Source of the DNA: Bacteroidota bacterium
GTDB lineage: Bacteria; Bacteroidota; Bacteroidia; Flavobacteriales; Flavobacteriaceae
DNA: 27,106 nt
Assembly: GCA_009937085.1 (NCBI GenBank)
Contig: JAACDD010000038.1
Location: forward strand, 1-27,106
Direction of reading: 5' to 3'
In this document: piece by piece, positions 6,982-16,624 of the stretch
How the letters are laid out: each line of letters begins with the position of its first letter
Position numbering within the stretch: position 1 is the first letter of the stretch
Position numbers and translations under genes: made by a program
The notes under the pieces: model-generated
Seen by the model: only the letters and a program-made list of their open reading frames with translations
Databases searched by the model: none
What the model was told of the DNA's origin: nothing

Positions 6982-8382
6982 TCACATTGTTGCACTAGAG
7001 CTTTTAATAAGTTTCCACTGTTGCATCCTGGGTGTGTACATGGAATGTATTTGATCGGAAAGTTGGCGCTTTCTTTTTTCTAAAGAATCTATTTTTGGCA
7101 GTGTCTCAAAATATGCCTTTATACTGCTATTGATGTAATTATAATACGGCTTGCCCTCAATTCGTTTAAGTTTTTTGGATAAGTGCTTTTGCTTTAGATT
7201 TATATCATCGAGCCCTGTATAGTCGTTTAGATAACTGTGCCGTATAAAGGCAATAGTACGAAGCTGGTATTGTGTTTGTCGATAGGCAGCACACAAACGC
7301 CTTATTTCTTGCGCCTGTTTGTATTGCGGTGTGTTTTTGTATAGACTTAGATTAATTCCATTCTTTAAATCGTAGGCATCAAAAGTTCCTATATGCTGTT
7401 TATCAATGTACAGGTCATAATTTTTATCACTTAATCCTTCTGCTTGAAAAAGTTGCTGGTTATACAGCTCTTTAAAAGTGGTCAATGAAATACCCTCGTG
7501 AAGACTCTTTCCCATTGGGAATGGCAAACTCATTTCACAAGTCTGAAAGGAAATCAAACTGTCTGAAAACAATGCATTTTGAAGGCTTAGGTTTTGCACT
7601 CGTATTTCTTGCTCATCTTGGTTTACATCAATAGCTATTTTAGAAACCACAGAAGGTGCTTCTAAGCCGGATATAATCTCATGAAAAATGATAAAATGCC
7701 CTGTCGTTCCGGGATGCACCCTGTCTTTTCCGATAATGGTAAACAAAGAATCTTTTTTCAATTCATGTTCCATGAGCGCTTTCATAGGCGTGTTTAAATC
7801 GATAACGCGCGCATCATATTTATCGCCTAATTTTTTAATATGATTAGAACACTCAATAAGTGCATCATTGCAGCCTAAGTTGTTTTCTCTTTCTATTTTG
7901 GAGTATTGGTCATAAATAGAGGGCGTTAACAAAATGGGTATTATACCATTTTCGATTATTTTTTCCACTAATAATGTAGTATTTCGCTTGTAGTTAGCTA
8001 AGGCATTTGCTCTTAGTTTCAAAATTTTATCGCTTGCCGCTCCCTCAAAATAGAGAGTACGCTGTACATCATTCATTCCAGTCATCAGAAACACGTGTGT
8101 GGGCTTGTGTTTCATCACATCTTCTTCAAACCTATCAATCATACCAGCTGCATTGTCTCCAGAAATACCACAGTTATGAAAAGTCAGCTTTAAATTTGGG
8201 TAGCGCGTAGCGTAGAACAACTGTAAAAACTCATGGTATTGTCCTCCATGGGTTATGCTGTCACCCAAAAAGCATATAACGTCTCCATTTTTAAAAAAGG
8301 GTGAACTGGTCTGGGCAAATCCAAAAAATAAGAAGCTAAGCGTCAAAAATACAGCAGTATATATACTCCTAAATTGCTGCAT
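6982..8382 (-). CDS. SGNH/GDSL-family hydrolase, probable carbohydrate esterase
   Basis: I choose the ATG at 8382, giving 466 residues with a signal peptide (MQQFRSIYTAVFLTLSFLFF, then GFAQ), 10 bases after the GH86 stop. A longer frame to 8448 would overlap the GH86 gene and spoil the signal peptide. All SGNH blocks are present: FLGDSITHGG with Ser42, SGDN with Gly75, TGMND with Asn104, and DRVHP with Asp220 and His223. The family includes sugar acetylesterases. Residues about 290-466 are largely helical and charged, a C-terminal region I have seen in similar long bacterial SGNH proteins but whose role is unknown. Position in the operon argues for deesterification of the target glycan or of its oligosaccharides. 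Confidence 0.85.
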   Translation of the reverse strand: MQQFRSIYTAVFLTLSFLFFGFAQTSSPFFKNGDVICFLGDSITHGGQYHEFLQLFYATRYPNLKLTFHNCGISGDNAAGMIDRFEEDVMKHKPTHVFLMTGMNDVQRTLYFEGAASDKILKLRANALANYKRNTTLLVEKIIENGIIPILLTPSIYDQYSKIERENNLGCNDALIECSNHIKKLGDKYDARVIDLNTPMKALMEHELKKDSLFTIIGKDRVHPGTTGHFIIFHEIISGLEAPSVVSKIAIDVNQDEQEIRVQNLSLQNALFSDSLISFQTCEMSLPFPMGKSLHEGISLTTFKELYNQQLFQAEGLSDKNYDLYIDKQHIGTFDAYDLKNGINLSLYKNTPQYKQAQEIRRLCAAYRQTQYQLRTIAFIRHSYLNDYTGLDDINLKQKHLSKKLKRIEGKPYYNYINSSIKAYFETLPKIDSLEKRKRQLSDQIHSMYTPRMQQWKLIKSSSATM

Positions 8383-8392
8383 GATGATTTCT

Positions 8393-11146
8393 TTATTCAA
8401 TAACGAGTTTGGTAAACAGACTGCCACATCGAACCAAATAAAGCCCACTGGCTAAATGCCCAACATCAACCGTATTTCCATTATATACAGCTCTATATAT
8501 CTCTTTTCCGGTCAGTGTGAAAAACCTAAGCTCTTTCCCTATATATTTTTGATCGAGCAAAACAATAGCTTTCGCTGGATTTGGATAGAGAATAAGTTTG
8601 TCCTCTCCATTACTGCTAATCCCTTTTTCCGTAGAAGATAAGGATTGGTCATACGTTTGGGTTATCAACACTAACGAACTTAAATGTCCACCTGAGTCTG
8701 GAAACGTAAGGGTCACAGAAGTTGAAGCCTGTAAACTTTCTGCAGGAACATCAATTTCGATCATCCCAAAAAAGTCATCTCTGTTGGCTTGGTCATACCC
8801 CTTCCAATTGGTAGGAACGCTAAGTGTTTGTCCATTAACCACTACAGTGGGTGATTTTGACTTATCGTGCTTGCGCCCTATGCTCATACGCAAGGTAGCA
8901 GAGGCAATTGATGAAGCTGGCACATTAGAAAAGGTGTAGGTGATGGATGAATTGGCAGTAATCGGTTGTACCGTTGATTCATTGTTGTAATGTCGCTTCG
9001 AAATAAGCGCATTTTCATAGTTAAAATCAGTACTGTACGTATATTCCAAAACTACAGTCTCGTTAGCTTTCAAGTTGTAACTTTCTGGCAAAACTAAAGT
9101 GGTTTGATCCGTAAATTGTGCTGCCTCGTTTGGATTGATGATTAGTGATTTAATCCGTACATCGTTAAGTGTTGCTCCTGTAACCGATTGTAGCTGCAAG
9201 GAAACAGATCGATCAAAATCATCTAAATTATTTAAGGCTAAAAACAACTTATTTTCGTCTCTAAACCCTTGAATCTGAATATCTGGATGGGTTGAATTAA
9301 GTTCAATCCGATCGCCTGAAACGTTTTTCCATAACTCATAAAAATAAATGCGATCTGTATACTCCCAACGTGTTACTTGATCCAGCGGGACGCCAAAAGG
9401 GACTGGCTTAAAAAGTACAGCTTTGTAAGGCTTATAATTGTTAGCTTCTGTAATATGCCAGGTAGATTTTCCAGTAGTAAAAGGAATAGTCAACTCCGTA
9501 ACATCTTGACGTTCAAGCAGGCCAAATAGCATGGCGTTTTGAGATCGAATGGATTGCACATTATTAATGTCAGAATAGGTAGACTCAGCAATGCCACCAA
9601 ACTCAGAAATCACGTGGGGTTTAATTGCTCCCCATTTTTGGAAACTATAACTTTCAATCAAATCCAGCACAGCCTCCATATTGCTTCCAGAGCGTTTGGT
9701 GTCTTGGCCTATTTGATTGACACCGTCGTAAATGTGCGTGGAAAAGGCATCCATATCGGCTCCTGCTTCGTCCATAAACATTTTCATGTTTTGGTTCCAA
9801 ACTGAAAAATTATTTTTTTCAAATGACGGAAAGGCTGCCGCATATCCAATCACTTTCATGTTGGCCAATTCTGGAGTAGCATGAATCTTACTGCCGATTT
9901 CACTAAACACTTGTGCCATTTCCAGTTTAACACGAGCCTCTGCTACTGGGTCCCAGTCGGGTTCATCGTAATAATCTCGTGCATGGACAAAAGGCTCATT
10001 CATGGGTTCGTAAAACTCGGGTCTCAAGTTAACCCCCACATAGTCCTTATAATACTCAACCACCCAATCTGAAAGGATTGTTGCATTTATGCCTTCTTGG
10101 TAAATGTTATATGGATGTTCGGTTCCAATATAACGACTTACCGCTCTAATATCACTAGGTCCAGATTTTGGACTTGGATAAACCCCTACCTGACCTTCTT
10201 GTTGAACTGCATAAGCAGCGGGTCCCCAAAAGCCTCGTCCGTGATTGGTAGCATTGTAGTCTGCAAAGAAATTGTATTCAACATCATTACCACCTGTAGA
10301 ATGAAGATTAAAATATTTTCCTCTATCAAGTGCAGAAGTATCGCCAAGATAACGTTTTACAGCAGGTTTTACAACAACTTTTGAGTATGCTTCTACCGTT
10401 AATTTTGATACGTTTACGGCGTAGCTTGAATTACTGTCAAACGCTGACATACCTTCACTCAAAAGCTGTGAACTAAAAAATGGGTACAAGCCAGATTGGG
10501 CAGCAGTAAATACTGCTGCATCTATACCAGTGTGCATCCCTAATTCCGTTTCCGTAGCGTCTGTTACATTTATTAGTTTGGCCTCTATGGTTGATGTAGT
10601 GGCGTCTTGGCCAAGCGTTAGTGTTAGTTCAATAGCTAAATCGTCGGATGCAGTTGTTCCCTGAACGGAAGAAAGTTCCAAATAAGCATCCGGAGTTAGT
10701 GCAAATTGATTGTTATCGTGTCTCAAATGTAGTATAGGAGAAGCATAATCGATATTGTCAATAACTGATAAAAAAACAGTATTTGCCGCTGGGTTGGTAA
10801 ATTCCACATCACCAGATGCACTGAAACCAACTTTAAAGAGTGGTTTGTTTACTTCATTGATAATTCCGGAAAAATTTAAATCGATACGAAGCTTAATCAG
10901 GTCACCAGCTTCATGAAGCGTAAATGCTTTTTGCCATGCGGCACGCTTCCAATCAGTTGAGGTAGCAACCATACCCCCATTGTCCGTGTCCACTATCCAC
11001 GAACTTGCACTCCAATTTGTTTGTGAGGTTAAAGTGGAACCATTTGTAAACCCCTCAGCTGTAGAGAAGTTTACTGCATTTTGGGCTTTTATAAAAAACG
11101 AAAAACAGCATAAAAAGGTCAGTAGTTTTAAGGTGTAATAATTCAT
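8393..11146 (-). CDS. GH86 beta-agarase/porphyranase with N-terminal binding module and T9SS domain
   Basis: The 917-residue protein has a signal peptide ending FIKAQ. Residues 22-253 are the module shared with the protein at 6895-5969. Residues about 262-660 are a GH86 catalytic barrel, opening with KRYLGDTSALDRGKYFNLHS. The probable acid/base is Glu384 in FYEPMNEPFVH and the nucleophile is Glu515 in HVISEFGGI. Two beta-rich domains follow, then a T9SS type A sorting domain at about 845-917 (LILYPNPAKAIVLL, LASGLYLV). GH86 members cut beta-1,4 links in agarose or porphyran; which of the two cannot be read here. The ATG overlaps the stop of the preceding GH86 gene (ATGA), so translation is probably coupled. 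The sorting domain predicts a surface or released enzyme. Confidence 0.93.
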   Translation of the reverse strand: MNYYTLKLLTFLCCFSFFIKAQNAVNFSTAEGFTNGSTLTSQTNWSASSWIVDTDNGGMVATSTDWKRAAWQKAFTLHEAGDLIKLRIDLNFSGIINEVNKPLFKVGFSASGDVEFTNPAANTVFLSVIDNIDYASPILHLRHDNNQFALTPDAYLELSSVQGTTASDDLAIELTLTLGQDATTSTIEAKLINVTDATETELGMHTGIDAAVFTAAQSGLYPFFSSQLLSEGMSAFDSNSSYAVNVSKLTVEAYSKVVVKPAVKRYLGDTSALDRGKYFNLHSTGGNDVEYNFFADYNATNHGRGFWGPAAYAVQQEGQVGVYPSPKSGPSDIRAVSRYIGTEHPYNIYQEGINATILSDWVVEYYKDYVGVNLRPEFYEPMNEPFVHARDYYDEPDWDPVAEARVKLEMAQVFSEIGSKIHATPELANMKVIGYAAAFPSFEKNNFSVWNQNMKMFMDEAGADMDAFSTHIYDGVNQIGQDTKRSGSNMEAVLDLIESYSFQKWGAIKPHVISEFGGIAESTYSDINNVQSIRSQNAMLFGLLERQDVTELTIPFTTGKSTWHITEANNYKPYKAVLFKPVPFGVPLDQVTRWEYTDRIYFYELWKNVSGDRIELNSTHPDIQIQGFRDENKLFLALNNLDDFDRSVSLQLQSVTGATLNDVRIKSLIINPNEAAQFTDQTTLVLPESYNLKANETVVLEYTYSTDFNYENALISKRHYNNESTVQPITANSSITYTFSNVPASSIASATLRMSIGRKHDKSKSPTVVVNGQTLSVPTNWKGYDQANRDDFFGMIEIDVPAESLQASTSVTLTFPDSGGHLSSLVLITQTYDQSLSSTEKGISSNGEDKLILYPNPAKAIVLLDQKYIGKELRFFTLTGKEIYRAVYNGNTVDVGHLASGLYLVRCGSLFTKLVIE

Positions 11147-12966
11147 TCATTTAAGATTTTAACATCCAGTATTAATGTGCTTAAATGACCTCCACTGTCT
11201 GGAAAACTAATGTGAACATTATTATCTTCTTTAATTAAGTCAATTGGCACAGGAATTTCGATAGCGCCAAAAAACTTCTTCCTGTTTGCTTGATCATACC
11301 CTTCCCAATTAAAAGGTATTGCAATAGTTGTTCCGTTAAAGCTAATCATAGGTCGTTTTGATAAATCATGTGTTCGACCAATACTCATGTGTAGGCTTGC
11401 ACCAATAATTCCTGTTGTTAGCTGATTAAAAGCAAACGTTATCTTTTTATGAGCTTCTATGGGAACAAGAAACGATTCCGAATAATATCTGGTTTCCGTG
11501 ACTTTTTTAGAAAAATCGAGGGGCTTCTTAAGCGAATATTCCAGCATTATGGTTTCGGCTGTATCAAGAAAAAATTCACTTGGAATTGATGGAACTGTCG
11601 TTTCGTAGTAACGCGGCAAATCATCTTCAAATACGGTTAATGATTTTACATAGATGCTTTGCACACTTTCCTCAACTCCGTCAAGCTGAAAATTAATTTT
11701 TTGAGGGATTTCAGCTAAATTATTTAAGGCTACATAAAGCTGTTTATCATTTGTAAAAGCCTGCACTTGTATGTCTGGATTAGCAGTAGTAGCGAAAACG
11801 CGTTTTCCCTTTACGTCCTTCCATAAATCATAAAAATGAATTCGGTTGGTGTATACCCATCCTGTTATGTCTTTTTTAGGAACACCCATATTTTCTGGAC
11901 GCCACAAAACCGCTTTATAGGGCAAATAATTATTCTTTTCCGTTATATGCCACTTAGCCTCATCCGTATTAAATGGAATTGAAATTTCCAAGCGATCCTC
12001 TCTGTCCAATAAGCCGAAAATCATTGCATTTTGCGAACGAATAGACTGCATATTACGAATAAGTGTAAATTCATTTTTGACAATCCCCCCGTATTCTGTT
12101 ATGGCATGTGGCTTAACATATCCCCAGCGGTTTACACTATAGGTTTCGATCATGTCCATGATGGCTTCGTTGTTACTTCCTTGGCGTTTGTTGTTTTGCC
12201 CGGCCTGATTTACCCCGTCGTATAAGTGATAGGATATCGCATCCATTTCGTCTCCTGCGATATCAAGAAAAAGCCCCATATTGGTCTCCCAGTTATTAAA
12301 ATCTTTTAACTCAAAAGAAGGCCAAGCAGCTCCGTAGCCCATAACTTTCATATTTTTAAGGGTAGGCTCAGCATGGATTTTAGCTGCAATGGCACGGTAC
12401 ATTTTGGACATTTCGGTTTTGACACGAACTTCGGCAATAGGATCCCAGTCTTTTTCGTCATAAAAGTCTTTGGCGTGAACAAAAGGTTCATTCATGGGTT
12501 CATACCACAATGGACGTGCAACATCATCCATATTTTTAAAATATTGTACTGCCCAATCTGACAAACCCTCGATGTCTATGCCTTCTTTGTATAGGTTTCG
12601 CGGATGTTCTGTAGCAACAAATCGTCTTACAGGCTTACTCTTTTTCCCTTTTTTACTCTTTGTTTTTGGGTATACACCCACCTGTCCCTTTTGTTTTTTG
12701 GCCTCTATACCGGGTCCATAAAAACCTCTCCCCGATGGCACTACATTGTAATCTTCATAAAGCGAAAGATGTAAGGGTTTACTGGCAAATGGCGCTGAGT
12801 GAATGACAAAAAACTTTGTGCGATCCAATTCAGAAGTGGTTCCTATAAATCGTTGGGTCGTTGCATCTACCGTAACTAAATTAGGCTGAGCATATAGCGT
12901 GTCAATAAAAAAGCACACGAAAACGAAAATGAGCTTTTTCAATACTACTTCGTTACTTATGTGCAT
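11143..12966 (-). CDS. second GH86 beta-agarase/porphyranase, no sorting domain
   Basis: The 607-residue protein has a classical signal peptide ending TLYAQ and begins the GH86 domain almost at once (QRFIGTTSELDRTKFFVIHS). Probable catalytic residues are Glu160 in YEPMNEPFVH and Glu291 in HAITEYGGI. It is homologous to the catalytic and following beta domains of its neighbour through to the end (SFPDSGGHLSTLIL), but it lacks the N-terminal module and the T9SS domain. That predicts a periplasmic location, or at least another export route. A loop at 101-111 is unusually rich in Lys (eight of eleven residues) where the paralogue has a Ser/Pro/Asp-rich stretch. The gene starts 34 bases after the binding lipoprotein and overlaps the next gene by four bases. 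A TTG start at codon 9 is less likely. Confidence 0.92.
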   Translation of the reverse strand: MHISNEVVLKKLIFVFVCFFIDTLYAQPNLVTVDATTQRFIGTTSELDRTKFFVIHSAPFASKPLHLSLYEDYNVVPSGRGFYGPGIEAKKQKGQVGVYPKTKSKKGKKSKPVRRFVATEHPRNLYKEGIDIEGLSDWAVQYFKNMDDVARPLWYEPMNEPFVHAKDFYDEKDWDPIAEVRVKTEMSKMYRAIAAKIHAEPTLKNMKVMGYGAAWPSFELKDFNNWETNMGLFLDIAGDEMDAISYHLYDGVNQAGQNNKRQGSNNEAIMDMIETYSVNRWGYVKPHAITEYGGIVKNEFTLIRNMQSIRSQNAMIFGLLDREDRLEISIPFNTDEAKWHITEKNNYLPYKAVLWRPENMGVPKKDITGWVYTNRIHFYDLWKDVKGKRVFATTANPDIQVQAFTNDKQLYVALNNLAEIPQKINFQLDGVEESVQSIYVKSLTVFEDDLPRYYETTVPSIPSEFFLDTAETIMLEYSLKKPLDFSKKVTETRYYSESFLVPIEAHKKITFAFNQLTTGIIGASLHMSIGRTHDLSKRPMISFNGTTIAIPFNWEGYDQANRKKFFGAIEIPVPIDLIKEDNNVHISFPDSGGHLSTLILDVKILNE

Positions 12967-13000
12967 TTATATTTTATTTTGCTAATATGATAACTGTCGT

Positions 13001-14584
13001 TTATTGCGGTTCGTATACTTTAATGTCATCGATATAAATAACACCTATGTTGCCATATCGGATGGACATCCAGTAATCTTCGGTATCCGTCACTTCCCAA
13101 CTCTTAACCCCTTGCAAATTAATGGTAACCCACTCGCTTCTTGGTAAGCTCGACACATCGGAATAAAAGCCTACGGACGCACCCCATTTGGAAGCACGAA
13201 AAAGCTCAACTTGCAATCCTGGAGCTGTAAAAGAAGGGTCAATCCAAACCTTGTATTCAATGGTAACATTTTGTCCTGCAACTAGTCCAAACTCACCTGT
13301 AAGTTTGCCCTTATTTACATTTTTCCTGCTATAAGCACGGACCTTTACATCTGTTGTGGCCTCCATTCTTAAACTATAAGTTCCTGATGCAGCAAAATCG
13401 TCTGGGAACGAAGTAGTCCCCTTGCTATCCCAAACCCACGGCGGAGACCAACCAGCACCACCATCTTCAAATCCAAATACCTCATCACCTGCTAAGTTTG
13501 GTGGTGAAAACAGAGTTACAATTTGATCTGTAAATGCGGGTGCATTAATATCATTAACACGCATCAATCCGCCATTTCCATCATACGATAATTTGGCTGC
13601 TTGGTTGTTGAGTATGTTTGCCGAAGTAGCTATATCAACAATCCTATCATCATCAGGATTTATAACAGCGCTTGAAATTGTAGCGGCTGCCCCATCAACA
13701 GTTAACGTCAAGTTGGGTACTATGTCGCTGGTCAATTTTAACGGCAAATCATAGGCAAGATGAATGATTCCAGTTTCACTTTCAGTTATACTCTTTATTG
13801 ACGGTGGGTCTATATTCTTAACAACATTAATATAATCTTTTAGGTATAGCGTGTCTTTGGTTCCTGTTGGATATTGACGCCAGCTCACTAATGTCAAATC
13901 ATAGGTGCCTATCGTTGGATAGGATACAGCGATGTTTTTTACCTTTTCATCTTCGTCAACACTGATTCCGCCTGCTGAAGATGGCTCACCTCCAGGAAGC
14001 GTCCATTTTCTTCTGTTTGGTATACCCAAGGATGCATCCTTAAAGTTAATTGTTCCCCCTTCATACATGGTTATTTGTTCAGCTGTAATTTCAGAAAAAC
14101 CTGCTTCAATCGACGTAATGTCAAGTTTCGTTTGAATATGATCCAAAATAGTCACATTAAAAGTGGTGTCAAGCATAATTGAGTCAACTTCAAAATCTGC
14201 CTTTAGATTTACTTCATAATTTCCAGGCTGGTCAAAACGAACGTGAATTATATCTGAATCTGTTCCTGAGTACGATTTTACGCTTCCTGAAGTTATAAAA
14301 TCTGAAGTTTGGTCGTCCATATTTGTTATCGTTGCCGATGCAGGTATTGTCCACGTTCGGAAGGTAACTCCTTTAGATAAATCGGCAAAGGAAGTTATAT
14401 TCCCACGCTCAATTCTTTTGTTCCCCGATGCTACGGCAACGGCGTCGGAAAATTGATTTGCTTCAGGTGTGTCATACTCCTTTTCACACGAAAGTATTAG
14501 ACCCATGACCAGAAGTACAATCGCTGTATGGTTGATATATTTTTTCATTACTTGGTTTGGTTTAAACGCGTTTAATTTTTTCAT
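13001..14584 (-). CDS. PKD-domain surface glycan-binding lipoprotein (SusE-position)
   Basis: The protein has 527 residues from the ATG at 14584, four bases after the SusD stop. An internal ATG at 14548 (Met13) gives a more standard lipoprotein signal, MKKYINHTAIVLLVMGLILSC, and may be the true start. Cys33 would carry the lipid. Residues about 65-145 and 170-255 look like PKD-type beta sandwiches (DQPGNYEVNLKA; YPTIGTYDLTLVS). A further Ig-like segment covers about 258-365. The last 160 residues (FGFEDGGAGW ... IYIDDIKVYEP) have the look of a carbohydrate-binding jelly roll. Its place directly after susD is that of surface glycan-binding proteins. No catalytic motif is visible. Ligand recognition of an agar-type glycan is inferred from the operon. 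Confidence 0.82.
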   Translation of the reverse strand: MKKLNAFKPNQVMKKYINHTAIVLLVMGLILSCEKEYDTPEANQFSDAVAVASGNKRIERGNITSFADLSKGVTFRTWTIPASATITNMDDQTSDFITSGSVKSYSGTDSDIIHVRFDQPGNYEVNLKADFEVDSIMLDTTFNVTILDHIQTKLDITSIEAGFSEITAEQITMYEGGTINFKDASLGIPNRRKWTLPGGEPSSAGGISVDEDEKVKNIAVSYPTIGTYDLTLVSWRQYPTGTKDTLYLKDYINVVKNIDPPSIKSITESETGIIHLAYDLPLKLTSDIVPNLTLTVDGAAATISSAVINPDDDRIVDIATSANILNNQAAKLSYDGNGGLMRVNDINAPAFTDQIVTLFSPPNLAGDEVFGFEDGGAGWSPPWVWDSKGTTSFPDDFAASGTYSLRMEATTDVKVRAYSRKNVNKGKLTGEFGLVAGQNVTIEYKVWIDPSFTAPGLQVELFRASKWGASVGFYSDVSSLPRSEWVTINLQGVKSWEVTDTEDYWMSIRYGNIGVIYIDDIKVYEPQ

Positions 14585-14588
14585 GCTA

Positions 14589-16607
14589 TTAGTCTAAAAA
14601 GTCTGGGTTTGAATTCAATTCAGTTGCAGGAATTGGGAAATAATCATGTGCTTCTGGGCTATACACATTAGCAGCTTCAACAAACTCTTTTATCTTATTT
14701 AAGCTGCCATGTGCCGCAGGGTCGTACTCGAATAATACTTTGCCGCTTATGACGTATGATTTTGCTGCCAAGCGTACGTACTGCTCTTTTACCTTTCCCC
14801 AACGCGTCAGGTCTTCCCAACGCAAGTCATGACCTTCAAACATAAGTTCAAGAGGTCTTTCTACCCACATAATATGTTCCATTATTGAGTTCGTATTGTA
14901 GTTTATATTATGCTCACTTTGGGAAATATTTTCATTTAAAACATTATCATTCTGTGACTTTTTTAATTGAGTTTCTGTAAAATCAATATTTAGTTTGTCA
15001 AAAGCATTTTGTTTGGAAGTAGCTAATTTTATATGCTCATAATCAACAACAATTACATAGTAACTGGTTTCACTATCGAGTGTTTGAAAGTTAGAGGGTA
15101 AGTCGTTCACATCACAAGTCATACCATTTGGACAATAGGTCAATGGGGTATCACTATTATAAGTCAGTTCTTGACCGTCTATAAATGCATGAGCTCCAAT
15201 TTTAATAGTGTCTGTATTGAAATCAATATCATTTGTGAAATTAGTGGTCGGATTTTCATTGTAATTAAAATCAATGCTCTTTCTTAAATTAACTACCCCA
15301 GCACGATCTCTTATGGCATTAATCATACTCATTACTTCGTCTAAATCACCTGAAGTTTTTAAGACACATTCAGTATATAACAACATAACGTCCGCCAATC
15401 GAATAACTCTTTCGTTTATACCAGATACACTTAAATCACTTTCACGTTGAAGTTTCCAGTTTTGAAATTTCTTTAAATATGAAGCCTCGTTATTGTTATA
15501 TGCTCCACCTTCATCTGATGATCTTTGATATAAGGTTGTATTGTCATCATCAGCTATGGCCACAGAAACCGAGGTCCGAATCGAGTATGGAGCCGAACCA
15601 GTTCGCGAAGCATTTATTGGATTTGTCATATCCATCACGTCATTTTTAAAAAGCATGGTCATATAATAGGAGGGCATAACGGTTCGAAATCCACCGCCCT
15701 GTGTTGTAGCTAAGCCTATTGCTCTATTTGTAGCCTCTGAACCTGTAGGCCCGTCTTGCGCACCAAATGAAGTTCCAGGTTTGGCATCAATCGAAAAGGC
15801 TACTTCAAAAATAGATTCAGAGTTAAATTCATGCTCCTCATCAAAATTATCGCCGATATCTGCTGTTAGCATATACAAATTACTGTCCAAAATCTCTTTG
15901 AAATAACCTTTAGCGCCTTCATAATTATGCTCATTTAGGTGCAGCTTACCAAGCATGGCGGTAGCAGCACCCCAAGTTGCTCTTCCTAAATCGGCACTGT
16001 CGTCATAAGACTGTGGTAGATTTTGATAAGCAAATTCTAAATCTTCAAGAATAAGCGCATAAACATCAGTAGCTGGAGATGGTTTTTTATAAAAATCATT
16101 TCTCATTTCAGGTACAGTCGTATGAATAATGACACTTCCGCCATTATATCCCCTATAAAGTGAATTGTAAAAGAATGCGCGTAAAAACCTTGCCTCAGCT
16201 TCCATTTGTGTACTGACAGCAGTGCTCATTTCTACATTACTTAAGTTAGCCAGCACTTGATTGGCTCTGTAAATACCAATATACGCATCACGCCAACGGA
16301 GACCTACAATTTGTGTATTCTCATTATACGTAAGAGTATTCAGGCCAATGGCATTAGCGTTCCAATTGTTAGGTCGGCCTACGTCAGAGCGAACGGGATG
16401 TTGAATAGCGGAAGAACCACCCAACATGCCTTGTAGCTGTAACGCACCATATGTAGCAACGAGACCTTGTTGGATCTCACTTTCCGATGACCAAAACGAA
16501 GCTGCGCTGAGATCGTTCGGGTTTTCAATATTTAAAAAGTCCTTCTCACAACTAGAAAGGAAAAGGATTCCAACTGTCATTAAAATGTATGTATTAAATA
16601 ATTTCAT
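14589..16607 (-). CDS. susD: SusD/RagB-family glycan-binding lipoprotein with an inserted domain
   Basis: The 672-residue lipoprotein has signal MKLFNTYILMTVGILFLSSC with lipidated Cys20. SusD features include DFLNIENPNDLSAASFWSSE, the TPR-type helices around AEARFLRAFFYNSLYRGYNG, and near the C-terminus IMWVERPLELMFEGHDLRWEDLTRWG followed by FPIPATELNSNP. SusD forms the lid over the SusC channel and helps capture oligosaccharides. Typical members are roughly 500-600 residues. The excess here is an insertion at about 445-575 between INAIRDRAGVVNLR and IMWVERP. Part of it (DTIKIGAHAFIDGQELTY ... YYVIVVD.EHIKLATS) resembles a beta domain repeated in large adhesins and tail-like proteins. It starts 17 bases after susC. 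The family is certain; the role of the insert is not. Confidence 0.93.
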   Translation of the reverse strand: MKLFNTYILMTVGILFLSSCEKDFLNIENPNDLSAASFWSSESEIQQGLVATYGALQLQGMLGGSSAIQHPVRSDVGRPNNWNANAIGLNTLTYNENTQIVGLRWRDAYIGIYRANQVLANLSNVEMSTAVSTQMEAEARFLRAFFYNSLYRGYNGGSVIIHTTVPEMRNDFYKKPSPATDVYALILEDLEFAYQNLPQSYDDSADLGRATWGAATAMLGKLHLNEHNYEGAKGYFKEILDSNLYMLTADIGDNFDEEHEFNSESIFEVAFSIDAKPGTSFGAQDGPTGSEATNRAIGLATTQGGGFRTVMPSYYMTMLFKNDVMDMTNPINASRTGSAPYSIRTSVSVAIADDDNTTLYQRSSDEGGAYNNNEASYLKKFQNWKLQRESDLSVSGINERVIRLADVMLLYTECVLKTSGDLDEVMSMINAIRDRAGVVNLRKSIDFNYNENPTTNFTNDIDFNTDTIKIGAHAFIDGQELTYNSDTPLTYCPNGMTCDVNDLPSNFQTLDSETSYYVIVVDYEHIKLATSKQNAFDKLNIDFTETQLKKSQNDNVLNENISQSEHNINYNTNSIMEHIMWVERPLELMFEGHDLRWEDLTRWGKVKEQYVRLAAKSYVISGKVLFEYDPAAHGSLNKIKEFVEAANVYSPEAHDYFPIPATELNSNPDFLD

Positions 16608-16624
16608 ATGTGGTTTTTTAATCG

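Noticed and set aside
8383..8448. Longer start for the SGNH gene at 8448
   Set aside because: It would overlap the GH86 end by 56 bases and place a non-signal stretch before a normal signal peptide that starts at 8382.
8393..12966. Single GH86 gene split by a frameshift
   Set aside because: Each gene has its own signal peptide and complete catalytic pair, so they are two paralogues rather than one broken gene.
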